This document shows, one piece after another, positions 8,072-17,364 of a stretch of 47,882 bases of DNA (position 1 is the stretch's first letter; every line of letters starts with the position of its first letter). Made by a program: the position numbers and the translations under genes. The stretch is from an uncultured Steroidobacter sp. GTDB taxonomy: Bacteria > Pseudomonadota > Gammaproteobacteria > Steroidobacterales > Steroidobacteraceae. Below the pieces are notes generated by a model. The model was not told the origin of the DNA, did not search any database, and was given only the letters and a program-made list of their open reading frames with translations. Where the stretch lies: NCBI RefSeq assembly GCF_937958065.1, contig NZ_CALFXI010000070.1:1-47882 (forward strand), written 5' to 3'.

Positions 8072-11000
8072 TCAATGCGTCTCCGCCGCCGAGGCGAGGG
8101 CAAGGGGCGCATCGCCCCGCGGAGCAGGGCGGCGCGAGAACACTTTCATGACGACCACGAACAACAACGGCACGAAGAAAATCGCGAGCACCGTGCCCGA
8201 GACCATGCCGCCGATCACGGCTGCACCGAGTGCGCTGCGGGCACCCGCGCCGGCGCCGGTGCTCAGCATCAGCGGCAGCGCACCCAGCACGAACGCGAGC
8301 GATGTCATCAGGATCGGTCGCAAGCGCATGCGTGCCGCCGTGACCGCCGCCTCGATCAAATCCGTGCCGCGGGCGTACAAGTCCTTCGCGAACTCGACGA
8401 TCAGAATCGCGTTCTTCGAGGCCAGGCCGATGGTGGTGAGCAGGCCGACCTGGAAATAAACGTCGTTCATCTTCCACATCAGCATCGCGGCGATGAACGC
8501 GCCGAGCACGCCGAGCGGAACGACCATGATCACCGAGAGCGGAATGGCCCAGCTCTCATACAGCGCCGCCAGGCACAGGAACACGACGGCGATCGAGAGC
8601 GTGTAGAGCAGCAGCGTCTGCGAGCCTGCCTCGCGTTCCTGCAAGGACACGCCGGTCCACTCGAAGCCAATGCCCGGCGGCAATTCCTTCACATGACGTT
8701 CGACGATATCCATCGCTTCGCCGCTGGACGCCATGCCCGGCATCGCCATGCCGAGGATCTCGACCGACGGCACGCCGTTGTAACGTTCCAGGCGCGGCGA
8801 GCCCGAGGTCCATTCGGTGCGCGAGAATGCGCTGAACGGCACCATGTCGCCGGTGGCGTTGCGCACGTACCAGCGATCGATGTCCTCGGGCAGCATGCGA
8901 TAAGGCGCATCGGCCTGCATGAAGACTTTCTTCACCCGACCGCGATCGATGAAGTCGTTGACGTACACGCTGCCCCAGGCGCTGGAGAACGTGTCGTTGA
9001 TGTCGGCGAGCGACAGGCCCATCGCGCCGGCCTTGTGAGTATCGATCTCGAGGCGCAGCTCGGGCGTATCTTCCTGGCCGTTGGGTCGCACGCCCACCAG
9101 GGAGGGTTCCTGCATGAGCGCGCCCAGCAGCTGATTGCGCGCTTGGATCAACGCTTCGTGACCGAGATTGGCGCGATCCTGCAGCATCAGGTCGAAGCCG
9201 CTCGCATTGCCCAGCTCGGACACGGCTGGCGGCGCGAACGCGAACACCTGCGCGTCCTGAATGGTCGCGAAGTATTGCGACGCCTTGGCGATCACCGCGC
9301 CGATCTGCTGATCGGGGCGAGTGCGCTCGTCCCAGGGGCGCAGCTTGATGAAGGCCATGCCGGCATTCTGTCCGCCGCCGGCGAAGCTGAAGCCCGCGAC
9401 CGTCAGCACGGATTCGACCGCGTCTTTCTGATCTTCGAGCACATGCTGCTCGACTTTCTTGATCACTTCGAGCGTGCGGTCCTGCGTGGCACCGGGCGGC
9501 AGCTGGACGATGGCGAAGATCGTGCCCTGGTCTTCGTCGGGCAGGAAGCCGGTCGGAATCTTCGTGAACGCCAGAGCCACGAAGCCGACGATCACCGCGT
9601 ACGCAATCATGTACCGACGGCGCCTACCGAGAATGTTGTGTACGCCGCCCTCATAGCGGGCCGTGCCCTTATCCATCCAGCGATTGAAGGCGCCGAAGAA
9701 GCCGGTCGTGGCTCGCGCATGTGACGGATCGACGGGCTTGAGCAGCGTCGCGCACAGCGCCGGCGTGAGAATCATCGCGACCAGCACGGACAGCGTCATC
9801 GCGGCGACGATGGTGATCGAGAACTGACGATAGATGACGCCAGTGGAGCCGCCGAAGAACGCCATCGGTACGAACACCGCGGCCAGCACGAGCGCGACGC
9901 CGATCAGCGCGCCGGTGATCTGGCTCATGGATTTACGAGTCGCCTCGCGTGGCGACAGACCTTCCTCGGACATCACGCGCTCGACGTTTTCGACGACCAC
10001 GATGGCATCGTCGACGAGCAGGCCGATCGCCAGCACCATCGCGAGCATGGTGAGTGTGTTGATGGTGAAGCCGAATGCAGCCAGCACACCGAACGTCCCG
10101 AGCAGCACGACCGGCACCGCGATCGTCGGGATCAGCGTGGCGCGGAAGTTCTGCAGGAACAGATACATCACCAGGAACACCAGCACGATCGCTTCGACCA
10201 GCGTCTTGACCACTTCCTGGATGGAGATGCGCACGAACGGCGTGGAGTCGTACGGCTTGACGACTTCCAGGCCCGGCGGGAAGAACGGACGAAGCTGTTC
10301 GATCTGCGCGTCGATGGCTTTGATCGTGTCGAGCGCATTCGCGCCGGTCGCGAGCTTGAGCGCCAGGCCGGCGGTCGGCTTGCCGTTGTAGCGACCCTGG
10401 CTGTTATACGATTCGCTGCCCAGCTCGATGCGAGCGACATCGCGCAGGCGAACCTGCGAGCCGTCAGTCTGCGTGCGCAGGATGATGTCTTCGAACTGCT
10501 CGGCCGTGCGCAGACGCGTCTGCGCAGTGATGGTCGCGTTCAGCTGCTGACCGTCCACCGCGGGCAGGCCGCCCAACTGGCCGGCGGACACCTGCGCGTT
10601 CTGAGCCCTGATCGCGTTTCTCACATCCAGCGCGGTCAGGCGATAGTTGTTGAGCTTGCTGGGGTCCAGCCAGATGCGCATCGAGTACTGGGCGCCGAAC
10701 AACTGCGTGTCGCCGACGCCTTCGACGCGGCTGAGCGAGTCCTGGATGTTGGCTGCGACGTAATCGTTCAGATCGGCCGCGTTCATGCTGCCGTCTTTGG
10801 ACACGAAGGCGAGCACGCTCACGAAGTTCTTCACCGCCTTCGCGACAGTGAGACCTTGCCGCTGCACTTCCTCCGGCAGCGATGCCGTCGCGAGCGACAG
10901 CTTGTTCTGCACCTGGACCTGCGCCGTGTCGGGATTGGTGCCGTTTTCGAACGTCAGCGTGATGGTCACCAGGCCCGAGGATTCGCTGGTCGAAGAAATG

Positions 11001-11230
11001 TACGCGAGCCGATCGAGACCTTTCATTTTCTGCTCGATGACCTGCGTGACGGTGTCTTCCACCGTCTTGGCGGACGCGCCCGGGTAATTTGCCGTGATGG
11101 AGATCGCCGGCGGCGCAATGTCGGGATACTGCGCGATGGGAAGCGTGGTGACCGCCAGCGTACCGGCGAGCATCACGATGATCGCGATCACCCAGGCGAA
11201 CACCGGGCGGTCGATGAAAAAGCGGACCAT
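8072..11230 (-). CDS. RND multidrug efflux pump, inner-membrane transporter (AcrB/MexB, HAE1 family)
   Basis: The 1052-aa product is a full-length HAE1 pump that expels drugs and hydrophobic compounds using the proton gradient. The start MVRFFIDRPVFAWVIAIIVM is the family signature and first membrane helix. The proton-relay pair Asp407-Asp408 in LAIGLLVDDAIVVVENV is at the same residue numbers as in AcrB, and the partner Lys is in GLASKNAILIVEFAKDL. Twelve membrane helices and two large periplasmic loops are in order. It lies 24 bases after the adaptor gene and directly before the channel gene, giving the order adaptor-pump-channel as in mexAB-oprM. Substrates cannot be read from sequence. 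Confidence 0.96.
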   Translation of the reverse strand: MVRFFIDRPVFAWVIAIIVMLAGTLAVTTLPIAQYPDIAPPAISITANYPGASAKTVEDTVTQVIEQKMKGLDRLAYISSTSESSGLVTITLTFENGTNPDTAQVQVQNKLSLATASLPEEVQRQGLTVAKAVKNFVSVLAFVSKDGSMNAADLNDYVAANIQDSLSRVEGVGDTQLFGAQYSMRIWLDPSKLNNYRLTALDVRNAIRAQNAQVSAGQLGGLPAVDGQQLNATITAQTRLRTAEQFEDIILRTQTDGSQVRLRDVARIELGSESYNSQGRYNGKPTAGLALKLATGANALDTIKAIDAQIEQLRPFFPPGLEVVKPYDSTPFVRISIQEVVKTLVEAIVLVFLVMYLFLQNFRATLIPTIAVPVVLLGTFGVLAAFGFTINTLTMLAMVLAIGLLVDDAIVVVENVERVMSEEGLSPREATRKSMSQITGALIGVALVLAAVFVPMAFFGGSTGVIYRQFSITIVAAMTLSVLVAMILTPALCATLLKPVDPSHARATTGFFGAFNRWMDKGTARYEGGVHNILGRRRRYMIAYAVIVGFVALAFTKIPTGFLPDEDQGTIFAIVQLPPGATQDRTLEVIKKVEQHVLEDQKDAVESVLTVAGFSFAGGGQNAGMAFIKLRPWDERTRPDQQIGAVIAKASQYFATIQDAQVFAFAPPAVSELGNASGFDLMLQDRANLGHEALIQARNQLLGALMQEPSLVGVRPNGQEDTPELRLEIDTHKAGAMGLSLADINDTFSSAWGSVYVNDFIDRGRVKKVFMQADAPYRMLPEDIDRWYVRNATGDMVPFSAFSRTEWTSGSPRLERYNGVPSVEILGMAMPGMASSGEAMDIVERHVKELPPGIGFEWTGVSLQEREAGSQTLLLYTLSIAVVFLCLAALYESWAIPLSVIMVVPLGVLGAFIAAMLMWKMNDVYFQVGLLTTIGLASKNAILIVEFAKDLYARGTDLIEAAVTAARMRLRPILMTSLAFVLGALPLMLSTGAGAGARSALGAAVIGGMVSGTVLAIFFVPLLFVVVMKVFSRRPAPRGDAPLALASAAETH

Positions 11231-11254
11231 GGGGGTTCTCGATGACTGTGCCGA

Positions 11255-12439
11255 TTACATCGCCACGCGCGACGCCGCCAATTGCTGGCCGTCGCTCGCG
11301 GGCTGTTGATAAGGAGTGGCTTCGACGAGCACGCCGGGCTGAATCTTCTGGTGACCCGACACGACGAGCACATCGCCGGGTTGCAGGCCGTCGGTGATCA
11401 GCCATTCGTTGCCGATGGCGCGTTCGGTGTGCAGCTCGCGCTGCTGCACTTTGCCGTCGCTGCCGACGACGTAAGCGCGCGGCTTGCCGGTCGCGTCGCG
11501 GCTGACTGCTTGCTGGGGCACCAGCAATGCCTGCGACATCGTTCCTTCCTCGATGATGGCGCGGACGTACAGGTTGGGCAGCAGCTCACCCGTGGGATTC
11601 GGGAACTCGGCGCGCAACGTCACGGAGCCGGTGTTGGGGTCCACTGTGACATCCGAGAACTGCAACTTGCCTTCGAGCGGATAGATCGTGCCGTCATCGA
11701 AGACGAGCTTCACTTTGGCGGTGGCATCGCCGAGCTGGCCTTGCGCGATGGCGCGCTTCAGCTGCAGCACGGTATTGCTCGACTGAGTCACGTCTACGTA
11801 CATCGGATCGAGCTGCTGAACGGTCGCGAGGGCGGTGGTCTGGTTCGCGGTCACGAGCGCGCCCGCAGTCACAGCTGATTTGCCGATGCGCCCCGTGATC
11901 GGCGAGACCACTCGCGTGTAGGCGAGATCGATGCGGGCGGTTTCCAGCGCTGCGCGAGCGGATGCAACTTCGGCATTCGCCTGTAACAGCGCGGCGTCGG
12001 CGTCGTCCGCGTCCTGTTGGCTGACGGCATTGATCGCCCTGAGCTCGCGATAACGCTCCGCCTTCAAGCGCGTCGTATGTTGATTCGCCTGCGCCTTGGC
12101 GAGCGCGGCCGCGGCGCTGTCCACCGTTGCTTGATAGATCGCGGGATCGATCTGATAGAGCAGATCGCCTTTCTTCACGGCGCTGCCTTCGACGAACTTG
12201 CGCGATTGAAGAATGCCGGTGACTTGCGGCCGCACATCCGCGACGAGCACCGCGCTGGTACGGCCGGGCAACTCGGTGGTGAGCACCACCGGCTTCGGCT
12301 GCACGACGATCGTGCTCACTTTCGGTGTGCCCTGCGGAGCGGCGCCCTGGGCCATCGGCGGTTTGCCGCATGCGGTCAACACAGCCATGCCAAGCAGGCT
12401 GAGCGCGGCGGCCAGGGGTGCGCGGTAGGGGCGAATCAT
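11255..12439 (-). CDS. RND efflux periplasmic adaptor lipoprotein (AcrA/MexA family)
   Basis: This 394-aa membrane-fusion protein bridges pump and channel. The N-terminus is a lipoprotein signal peptide ending in lipobox LTAC (Cys24). The lipoyl half-motif VRPQVTGILQSRKFVEGS and its partner RVVSPITGRIGKSAVTAG flank an alpha-hairpin rich in Ala/Gln. Beta-barrel and membrane-proximal domains follow (ELLPNLYVRAIIEEG, then DGLQPGDVLVVSG). It is the first gene of the efflux operon and is transcribed divergently from the TetR gene across a 118-base control region. Confidence 0.95.
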   Translation of the reverse strand: MIRPYRAPLAAALSLLGMAVLTACGKPPMAQGAAPQGTPKVSTIVVQPKPVVLTTELPGRTSAVLVADVRPQVTGILQSRKFVEGSAVKKGDLLYQIDPAIYQATVDSAAAALAKAQANQHTTRLKAERYRELRAINAVSQQDADDADAALLQANAEVASARAALETARIDLAYTRVVSPITGRIGKSAVTAGALVTANQTTALATVQQLDPMYVDVTQSSNTVLQLKRAIAQGQLGDATAKVKLVFDDGTIYPLEGKLQFSDVTVDPNTGSVTLRAEFPNPTGELLPNLYVRAIIEEGTMSQALLVPQQAVSRDATGKPRAYVVGSDGKVQQRELHTERAIGNEWLITDGLQPGDVLVVSGHQKIQPGVLVEATPYQQPASDGQQLAASRVAM

Positions 12440-12470
12440 GCGGGCTCCCGTCTTCTTGAGCGAACAAAAG

Positions 12471-12541
12471 CGTACTGTACGGTTTAGTTTAGAATTGACA
12501 GTCCCGGTCGGTCAAGCAAAAATGAACACCTCGGTTTAGTT
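12471..12541. promoter_or_regulatory. divergent efflux/tetR promoters with repeated operator-like elements
   Basis: Two promoters interleave here. Toward the efflux operon (minus), TTGACC (12510-12515) and TAAACT (12486-12491) are 18 bases apart. Toward tetR (plus), a perfect -35 TTGACA (12495-12500) and a weak -10 AAAAAT (12518-12523) are 17 apart. The ten-mer CGGTTTAGTT occurs twice, at 12480-12489 over the efflux -10 and at 12532-12541 near the tetR start site. A perfect inverted repeat CGTAC-T-GTACG lies at 12471-12481. These are candidate operators for the adjacent TetR protein; assignment is inference from position. Confidence 0.6.
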
Positions 12542-12557
12542 ATGTGACGGGTTCGAC

Positions 12558-13166
12558 ATGAAGGTCCGCACCGATGCGAAGCGCGATGAAATCGTTGAAA
12601 TCGCACGTAAAACCTTTCTGGAACTGGGTTACGAGCGGGCCTCGATGGCGGAGATCTCGGCGCGGCTGGGCGGCTCCAAGGCGACCTTGTATGGGTACTT
12701 TCCCTCCAAGGAGGCGTTGTTCCTGGCCATCGTGAGCAAACTGGCCGAGCAATATGTGTCGCCGGCCGTGGAGCGTCTGGAGCAGAGCGTCGATGAAGAT
12801 GTGCGCGAGGCGCTGCAGCGGTTCGGCGAGCAATTCCTCGCGTTCACTTCCGATCCAGAGGCGGTGGCGTCGTATCGCGTGGTCGTGAGCGAGGCTGCGC
12901 ATTCGGATATCGGCGAGTCGTTTTACGAGACCGGTCCGAAGCGCACCATCGCGGCCATTGGCCGCTATCTCGCCGGCGCGATGGATCGAAAACAACTGCG
13001 CCGCGCGGATCCGGAGGTCGCCGCTCAACACTTGACGGCGTTGCTCGCGCATGGCGAGCCCTGGCATCAATATTTCTTACGAAAAGCGCCGAGTCCGACG
13101 CGCGCTCAGATCAAGCGCATCGTCGAGCGCGCCCTCGACGTGTTTATCGGCGGATATAAAGTCTGA
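12558..13166 (+). CDS. TetR/AcrR family transcriptional regulator of the efflux operon
   Basis: The 202-aa product has the N-terminal TetR helix-turn-helix: MAEISARLGGSKATLYGYF followed by PSKEALF, with the usual DEIVEIARKTFLELGYE helix before it. The C-terminal part (about residues 70-195) is helical and resembles the AefR-like ligand-binding domain (VVVSEAAHSDIGESFYETGP). It is divergent from the RND operon, the standard arrangement for an efflux repressor that is released by pump substrates. The target is inferred from gene order and the shared control region. Confidence 0.92.
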   Translation: MKVRTDAKRDEIVEIARKTFLELGYERASMAEISARLGGSKATLYGYFPSKEALFLAIVSKLAEQYVSPAVERLEQSVDEDVREALQRFGEQFLAFTSDPEAVASYRVVVSEAAHSDIGESFYETGPKRTIAAIGRYLAGAMDRKQLRRADPEVAAQHLTALLAHGEPWHQYFLRKAPSPTRAQIKRIVERALDVFIGGYKV

Positions 13167-13380
13167 CGCACGTTTTGCCGCCGGCCGTTCCGGTTCACGA
13201 CGACCGTGGTCGGCCAGGACAATCGAAAATTCAGCCGGTTCGCGACCGCATCCATGAACAAGAGCGGCCTGGCAGGCGGTGACGGCGGAAGCCACGGATC
13301 GGGGCAGAGCGGGCGGCTGTTGCTGGCGGGCCCGGGATCTGGGCTATACTCAGACAATTAGCCCGACAGCGGAGCGGTTC

Positions 13381-14700
13381 ATGGCGTCACCCGTGTCTTC
13401 TCTTCCGGCGAGTTCCAGGGCCGGCATCACCAGCACCCAGAAATCGGCGCTCACGCTGCTCGCCAGTCTGTTCTTCATGTGGGGCTTCATCACGGTCATC
13501 AACAACACGTTGCTGCCCCACCTGCGCTCCGTGTTCGATCTGACCTACACCCAGACCACCTGGATCGAGTCGGTGTGGTTCATCGCTTACTTCATCGCCT
13601 CGATCCCGTCCGCCAAGCTCATCGAGCGCATCGGCTACAAGTATTCGATGGTGGTGGGACTGCTCATCATGGCCTTCGGCGCGCTGCTGATGATTCCGGC
13701 GGCGAGGATTCCTTCTTATGGAGTCGTGCTGACGGCGTTGTTCATCATCGCCGCGGGCATCACGTTGCTGCAGGTCGCGGCCAATCCGTACGTCGCGGTC
13801 ATCGGGCCGGCGGAGAGCGCTTCATCGCGCCTGAATCTGGTCCAGGCGTTCAATTCCATGGGCACGACGTTCGCGCCCTTGTTCGGCGGCTATTTGATCC
13901 TGAGTCGCAGCGCCTCGGGCAACGTCGAAGGCGGGGCCGCGGTGCTGACCATGGAGCAGCGCCTGGCCGATGCGCAGTCGGTGCAGCTGCCTTACTTCAT
14001 CGTCGCGATGGTGCTGGTGGTGCTGGCCATCGTGATCGCGCGTTACAAGCTGCCGGATCTCGACGCGGCCACGCGCCGCCTGGACGCGGCGGAGCGCAAG
14101 AATCACTCGCTGTGGAAGCATCGCAATCTGTTGCTGGGCATTCCCGCGATCTTCATCTATCTGATCGCCGAAATCGGCGTCAGCAACCTGTTCATCAATT
14201 TCGTGTCCGCGCCGGAGATCGGCAACCTGACGCATACGCAGGCGTCCAACTATCTGTTTCTGCTGTGGGGCGGCATGATGGTGGGCCGCTTCGTGGGTAG
14301 CCAGCTGATGCGCAAGTTCGCGGCCGAGAACGTGCTGGCGTGGGCTGCCACCGGCGCATTCATCGTCATGATGTTGACCGTGTTCGCCAGCGGCAAACTC
14401 GCGATGTGGAGCCTGATTTCCGTGGGGCTGTTCCACTCCATCATGTTCCCGACGATCTTCACGCTCGGCATCCGCGGCCTCGGCCCGCTGACGGAAGAAG
14501 GCTCCGGACTGCTGATCATGGCAATCGCGGGCGGCGCGCTGGTGGTCGTGCAGGGACGGCTCGCCGACATGTTCGGGTTGCAGGCATCGTTCCTGCTGAC
14601 CGCCGTCTGCGAGCTGTACGTTCTGTTCTACGCGCTGTGGGGCTGCAAGGTCACCTCGGCCGAGCCGGAACAGCATCTGACCGCGCCCACGGCGAACTAG
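13381..14700 (+). CDS. sugar MFS transporter (FucP / glucose-galactose permease type)
   Basis: The 439-aa product has twelve membrane helices and the FucP-subfamily signature in helix 1 (SLFFMWGFITVINNTLLPHL) and helix 5 (LLQVAANPYVAVIGP, then SRLNLVQAFNSMGTTFAPL). This family imports fucose, glucose, galactose or related sugars by proton symport. GGAG lies six bases before the ATG at 13381, and a good -10 (TATACT, 13345-13350) lies upstream with only a poor -35. The open frame extends 34 codons upstream but without transporter sequence. Its stop overlaps that of the convergent cyclodeaminase-family gene. The substrate is not determined. Confidence 0.9.
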   Translation: MASPVSSLPASSRAGITSTQKSALTLLASLFFMWGFITVINNTLLPHLRSVFDLTYTQTTWIESVWFIAYFIASIPSAKLIERIGYKYSMVVGLLIMAFGALLMIPAARIPSYGVVLTALFIIAAGITLLQVAANPYVAVIGPAESASSRLNLVQAFNSMGTTFAPLFGGYLILSRSASGNVEGGAAVLTMEQRLADAQSVQLPYFIVAMVLVVLAIVIARYKLPDLDAATRRLDAAERKNHSLWKHRNLLLGIPAIFIYLIAEIGVSNLFINFVSAPEIGNLTHTQASNYLFLLWGGMMVGRFVGSQLMRKFAAENVLAWAATGAFIVMMLTVFASGKLAMWSLISVGLFHSIMFPTIFTLGIRGLGPLTEEGSGLLIMAIAGGALVVVQGRLADMFGLQASFLLTAVCELYVLFYALWGCKVTSAEPEQHLTAPTAN

Positions 14701-15641
14701 CCTGGATTCTGGCGCCACCGCTCGAAGACGAGCTCCGCGGCAGCGAGGTCTTCGAGCGCGGCGCCGACCGACTTGAACAAGGTGATGGCATCGCGGTCCG
14801 CGCCACGACCCGCATGCTTCCCCTGGCAGAGTCCCGACAGATCTGCCGCGATGTCCTCAGATCGGAACTGTCCGCTCGCGATGGCTTGCAGCAAGTCGCC
14901 CGCTTCCTCCATCGCACCCGCATACGTATCCACGAACACTCGCGAACGTGCGAAGGCGACGCTGTCCGCTTCACACATCTCTGGCCGGAACGCGCCGATC
15001 AAATCCACGTGCGTGCCCGGACGCAGGTCGGCTCCCTTGATCAAAGCCGAGATCGACAGCGTGGCCGCGGACACGATGTCCACGCTGGCGAGTGCGGCTG
15101 AAATGTCCGTCGCCACTTCGGCCTGAAAACCGTGCGCTCGGGCCTGCTCCACTGCCGCCCGCGCACTCTGGGCATTGCGGCCCCAGATCAGGATGTGCTC
15201 GATGGCAAAGGCGCTGGCGTACGCCTCGATCAATGACGGAATCATCGCGCCGGTCCCGAGCAGCAGCAGCCGGCGTGAATCAGGACGGGCCAGAAACGTT
15301 GCCGCCAGCACCGAGGCCGCCGCAGTTCGGCGGCGCGTGAGTGTCGCTCCATCGAGGATCGCGAGTGGCCGAGCGGCCGCTCGATCCATCAGCACGTAGC
15401 TCGAGCGCACCGACGGACGCGCGATGCGGTCCACATTGACGATCTTCACGCCCAGGCTCGATCCCCGGTTCCAGGACGGCATGACCAGCAGCGACGAGCT
15501 ATCGCTCATGTCCCTGGCGTAGCGAGGCGGCGACTGATAGCTGCCACTCGCAAATGCCGCACGCAGCGCGGCGATCAGTGCCGGCATGGGCGTGAGATGC
15601 TCGATCGTCCTGGCATCGATCAGGGGCACGCTGTCGGTCAT
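14697..15641 (-). CDS. ornithine cyclodeaminase / mu-crystallin family protein
   Basis: The 314-aa product has the family's features: an N-terminal dimerisation part with SYQSPPRYARD, the substrate lysine context LGVKIVNVDR, and a Rossmann fold with LLLLGTGAMIPSLIEAYASA, then ILIWGRN, AATLS and HVDLIGAFRPEMCEAD. Members include ornithine cyclodeaminase, alanine dehydrogenase and imine reductases using NAD(P)H, and sequence alone does not separate them. The gene stands alone; its TAG stop shares the palindrome CTAG (14697-14700) with the stop of the sugar transporter on the other strand. Confidence 0.87.
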   Translation of the reverse strand: MTDSVPLIDARTIEHLTPMPALIAALRAAFASGSYQSPPRYARDMSDSSSLLVMPSWNRGSSLGVKIVNVDRIARPSVRSSYVLMDRAAARPLAILDGATLTRRRTAAASVLAATFLARPDSRRLLLLGTGAMIPSLIEAYASAFAIEHILIWGRNAQSARAAVEQARAHGFQAEVATDISAALASVDIVSAATLSISALIKGADLRPGTHVDLIGAFRPEMCEADSVAFARSRVFVDTYAGAMEEAGDLLQAIASGQFRSEDIAADLSGLCQGKHAGRGADRDAITLFKSVGAALEDLAAAELVFERWRQNPG

Positions 15642-15854
15642 GCAGTTCTACCTCTTCGCGGTCGAGTGACGCCGGGGTGAGACGAGGCGCAATTGGCGCG
15701 ATTGAACCTGTCATTGTGCCGATGCCATCCTTGGCGTGCACTCACGGGTTTGACTGAGGGGCCATCATGCTCGACCCTCCCGGCATTATCATCCGAACCC
15801 CATGCCGGTCTGTCATCAGTCCACCCGATAACACTCAACTGCAGGAGACAACGA

Positions 15855-16751
15855 ATGAAGAATGCATTGCTCATGTCCGCGCTCGCCACGCTCATGGCGC
15901 TATCCGGCTGCTCGAAGCAGGAACCGACGACGCAGTCCGCGCCCGTCGCTGAAGCGACTCAGCCCGCCGCCGAGGATCCGCTGGTCGCGAGCATCAACGG
16001 CGAGTGGCGCAGCGCCGACGACAAGTCCCGCGATGTGTATCGGCATCCGAAGGAAGCGCTGGAGTTCTGGGGGCTCGCCCCGGGCATGACGGTGCTCGAA
16101 GTGCAGCCGGGTGCGGGCTGGTGGAGCGACATTCTCGCGCCGTATGCGAAAGCGACGGGCGGCAAGTACTACGCGACCGCCGCGGACCTTGCCAACCCCG
16201 AGCTGCCGGAAGCGGCGAAACAGGCTCGCCAGGAATTCGAAGCGCGATTCGCCGCGAAGCCGGACGTGTACGGCACGGTGCAGTTCGTGAACTTCGGTGC
16301 CAAGTCGGCGCCGCTACCGGAGAATACATTCGATTTCGCGCTGTCGGCGCGCTCGTTCCACGGCTGGATGGGCAGCGGCCTCACCGATAAATATCTCAAG
16401 GATCTGTACGGCGCGCTGAAGCCGGGCGGCATCCTCGCGATCGAACAGCATCGCGCCAATCCGGGCGAACAGGATCCCAAGGCCGCGAGCGGCTACGTGA
16501 CCGAACAGTACGTGATCGAGCAGGCGCAGAAGGCCGGCTTCGAGCTGGTGGAGAAATCCGAGATCAACGCCAATGCGCAGGACACCAAGGATCATCCGTT
16601 CGGCGTGTGGACGCTGCCGCCCACCAAGCGCACGCGTCCTTACAGCGAAGGTCCCGATGCCCACGATCCGAACTTCGATCGGACCAAGTACGATGCGATC
16701 GGCGAGTCGGATCGCATGACACTGAAGTTCCGCAAGCCGACCACGGCTTGA
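15855..16751 (+). CDS. predicted lipoprotein with class I methyltransferase fold
   Basis: The 298-aa product begins MKNALLMSALATLMALSGC, a lipoprotein signal peptide with lipobox LSGC, followed by a Gln/Pro/Ala linker. The domain then shows a SAM-binding-like motif I (GMTVLEVQPGAGWWSDILA), a motif near FDFALSARSFHGWM, and LKPGGILAIEQHRA, which are class I methyltransferase landmarks. Related exported proteins are annotated as predicted methyltransferases (COG4798 type). AGGAGA lies six bases before the ATG. The odd point is cellular location: SAM is cytoplasmic, so an exported methyltransferase may have another ligand or role. It stands alone after a 213-base gap from the divergent cyclodeaminase-family gene. 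Confidence 0.85.
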   Translation: MKNALLMSALATLMALSGCSKQEPTTQSAPVAEATQPAAEDPLVASINGEWRSADDKSRDVYRHPKEALEFWGLAPGMTVLEVQPGAGWWSDILAPYAKATGGKYYATAADLANPELPEAAKQARQEFEARFAAKPDVYGTVQFVNFGAKSAPLPENTFDFALSARSFHGWMGSGLTDKYLKDLYGALKPGGILAIEQHRANPGEQDPKAASGYVTEQYVIEQAQKAGFELVEKSEINANAQDTKDHPFGVWTLPPTKRTRPYSEGPDAHDPNFDRTKYDAIGESDRMTLKFRKPTTA

Positions 16752-17023
16752 AGTCAGCCCGCAGCAGCTCGGACGGCCGGTGCCATCGGGCATCGAGCCG
16801 TTCCGAGCTCATACTCACGCGCTGAGAGAGATCGCATTACAGTTGTAAGCTACGCCAGCCTCGGTCATTTCTTGCGCATGCGCACATATCCGCATGCAAC
16901 CCGGGCAGTCGCCACGCGTTTAGTCCGCGATGTCGGGCGCAACATCGATGAGGGCAGTTTCCCCTCCGTGATATGCACGGCGGGCCTCATGAGAAGTCAA
17001 CGCGCCACTCCGAGGAGACATTC

Positions 17024-17281
17024 ATGGCGAACGAGCGTAACAATCCTGAGGAAAGGAATCGCAACCAGCAGCAGCAACAGACGTCACAAGGAGGCAAGCA
17101 GCAGGGCCAGGGCCAGGTGCGTCAGGATCAGCAAGGCAGCGGCTCGCGATCGGGCCAGCACAGCCAGGAAAGCGGACAGCGCAATCAGCCGGGCCAGTCG
17201 TCGGGTCAGATGCGGTCACCTCAACAGGGTGGCGGCAGCCGCACCGAGCAGCAGGACAAGGACCGGGACCGTAACCGCTGA
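17024..17281 (+). CDS. small intrinsically disordered Gln/Gly/Ser/Arg-rich protein
   Basis: The 85-aa product contains 23 glutamines and many Gly, Ser, Arg and Asn; apart from Met and one Val it has no large hydrophobic and no aromatic residue, so it cannot form a normal folded core. It has no signal peptide. The ATG at 17024 is supported by GAGGAG seven bases upstream, and a textbook terminator follows 21 bases after the stop, so it is a real single-gene unit despite its composition. It meets the general description of hydrophilins (Gly-rich, very hydrophilic, often made under osmotic or drying stress). Function is unknown; the family is not recognised. Confidence 0.75.
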   Translation: MANERNNPEERNRNQQQQQTSQGGKQQGQGQVRQDQQGSGSRSGQHSQESGQRNQPGQSSGQMRSPQQGGGSRTEQQDKDRDRNR

Positions 17282-17302
17282 TCAACCAATGCAGTGAGTC
17301 GG

Positions 17303-17333
17303 AGCCAGCCGAGCAATCGGCTGGCTTTCATTC
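17303..17333 (+). terminator. hairpin terminator with GNRA loop
   Basis: AGCCAGCCGA (17303-17312) pairs perfectly over ten bases with TCGGCTGGCT (17317-17326) around the tetraloop GCAA, followed by TTTCATT. It ends the disordered-protein gene, and lies 32 bases from the convergent Dabb gene's stop, so it may serve both directions. Confidence 0.85.
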
Positions 17334-17364
17334 GTTCCATCGAAACGGCTGGCGCGAAATCGAC

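Noticed and set aside
8075..9724. A 549-codon plus-strand frame inside the RND pump gene
   Set aside because: The translation is charged and repetitive without a motif; the pump on the other strand is unambiguous.
16873..16884. A 12-base palindrome TGCGCATGCGCA before the disordered-protein gene
   Set aside because: Such GC-rich self-complementary strings are common in this composition; no promoter or partner supports an operator.
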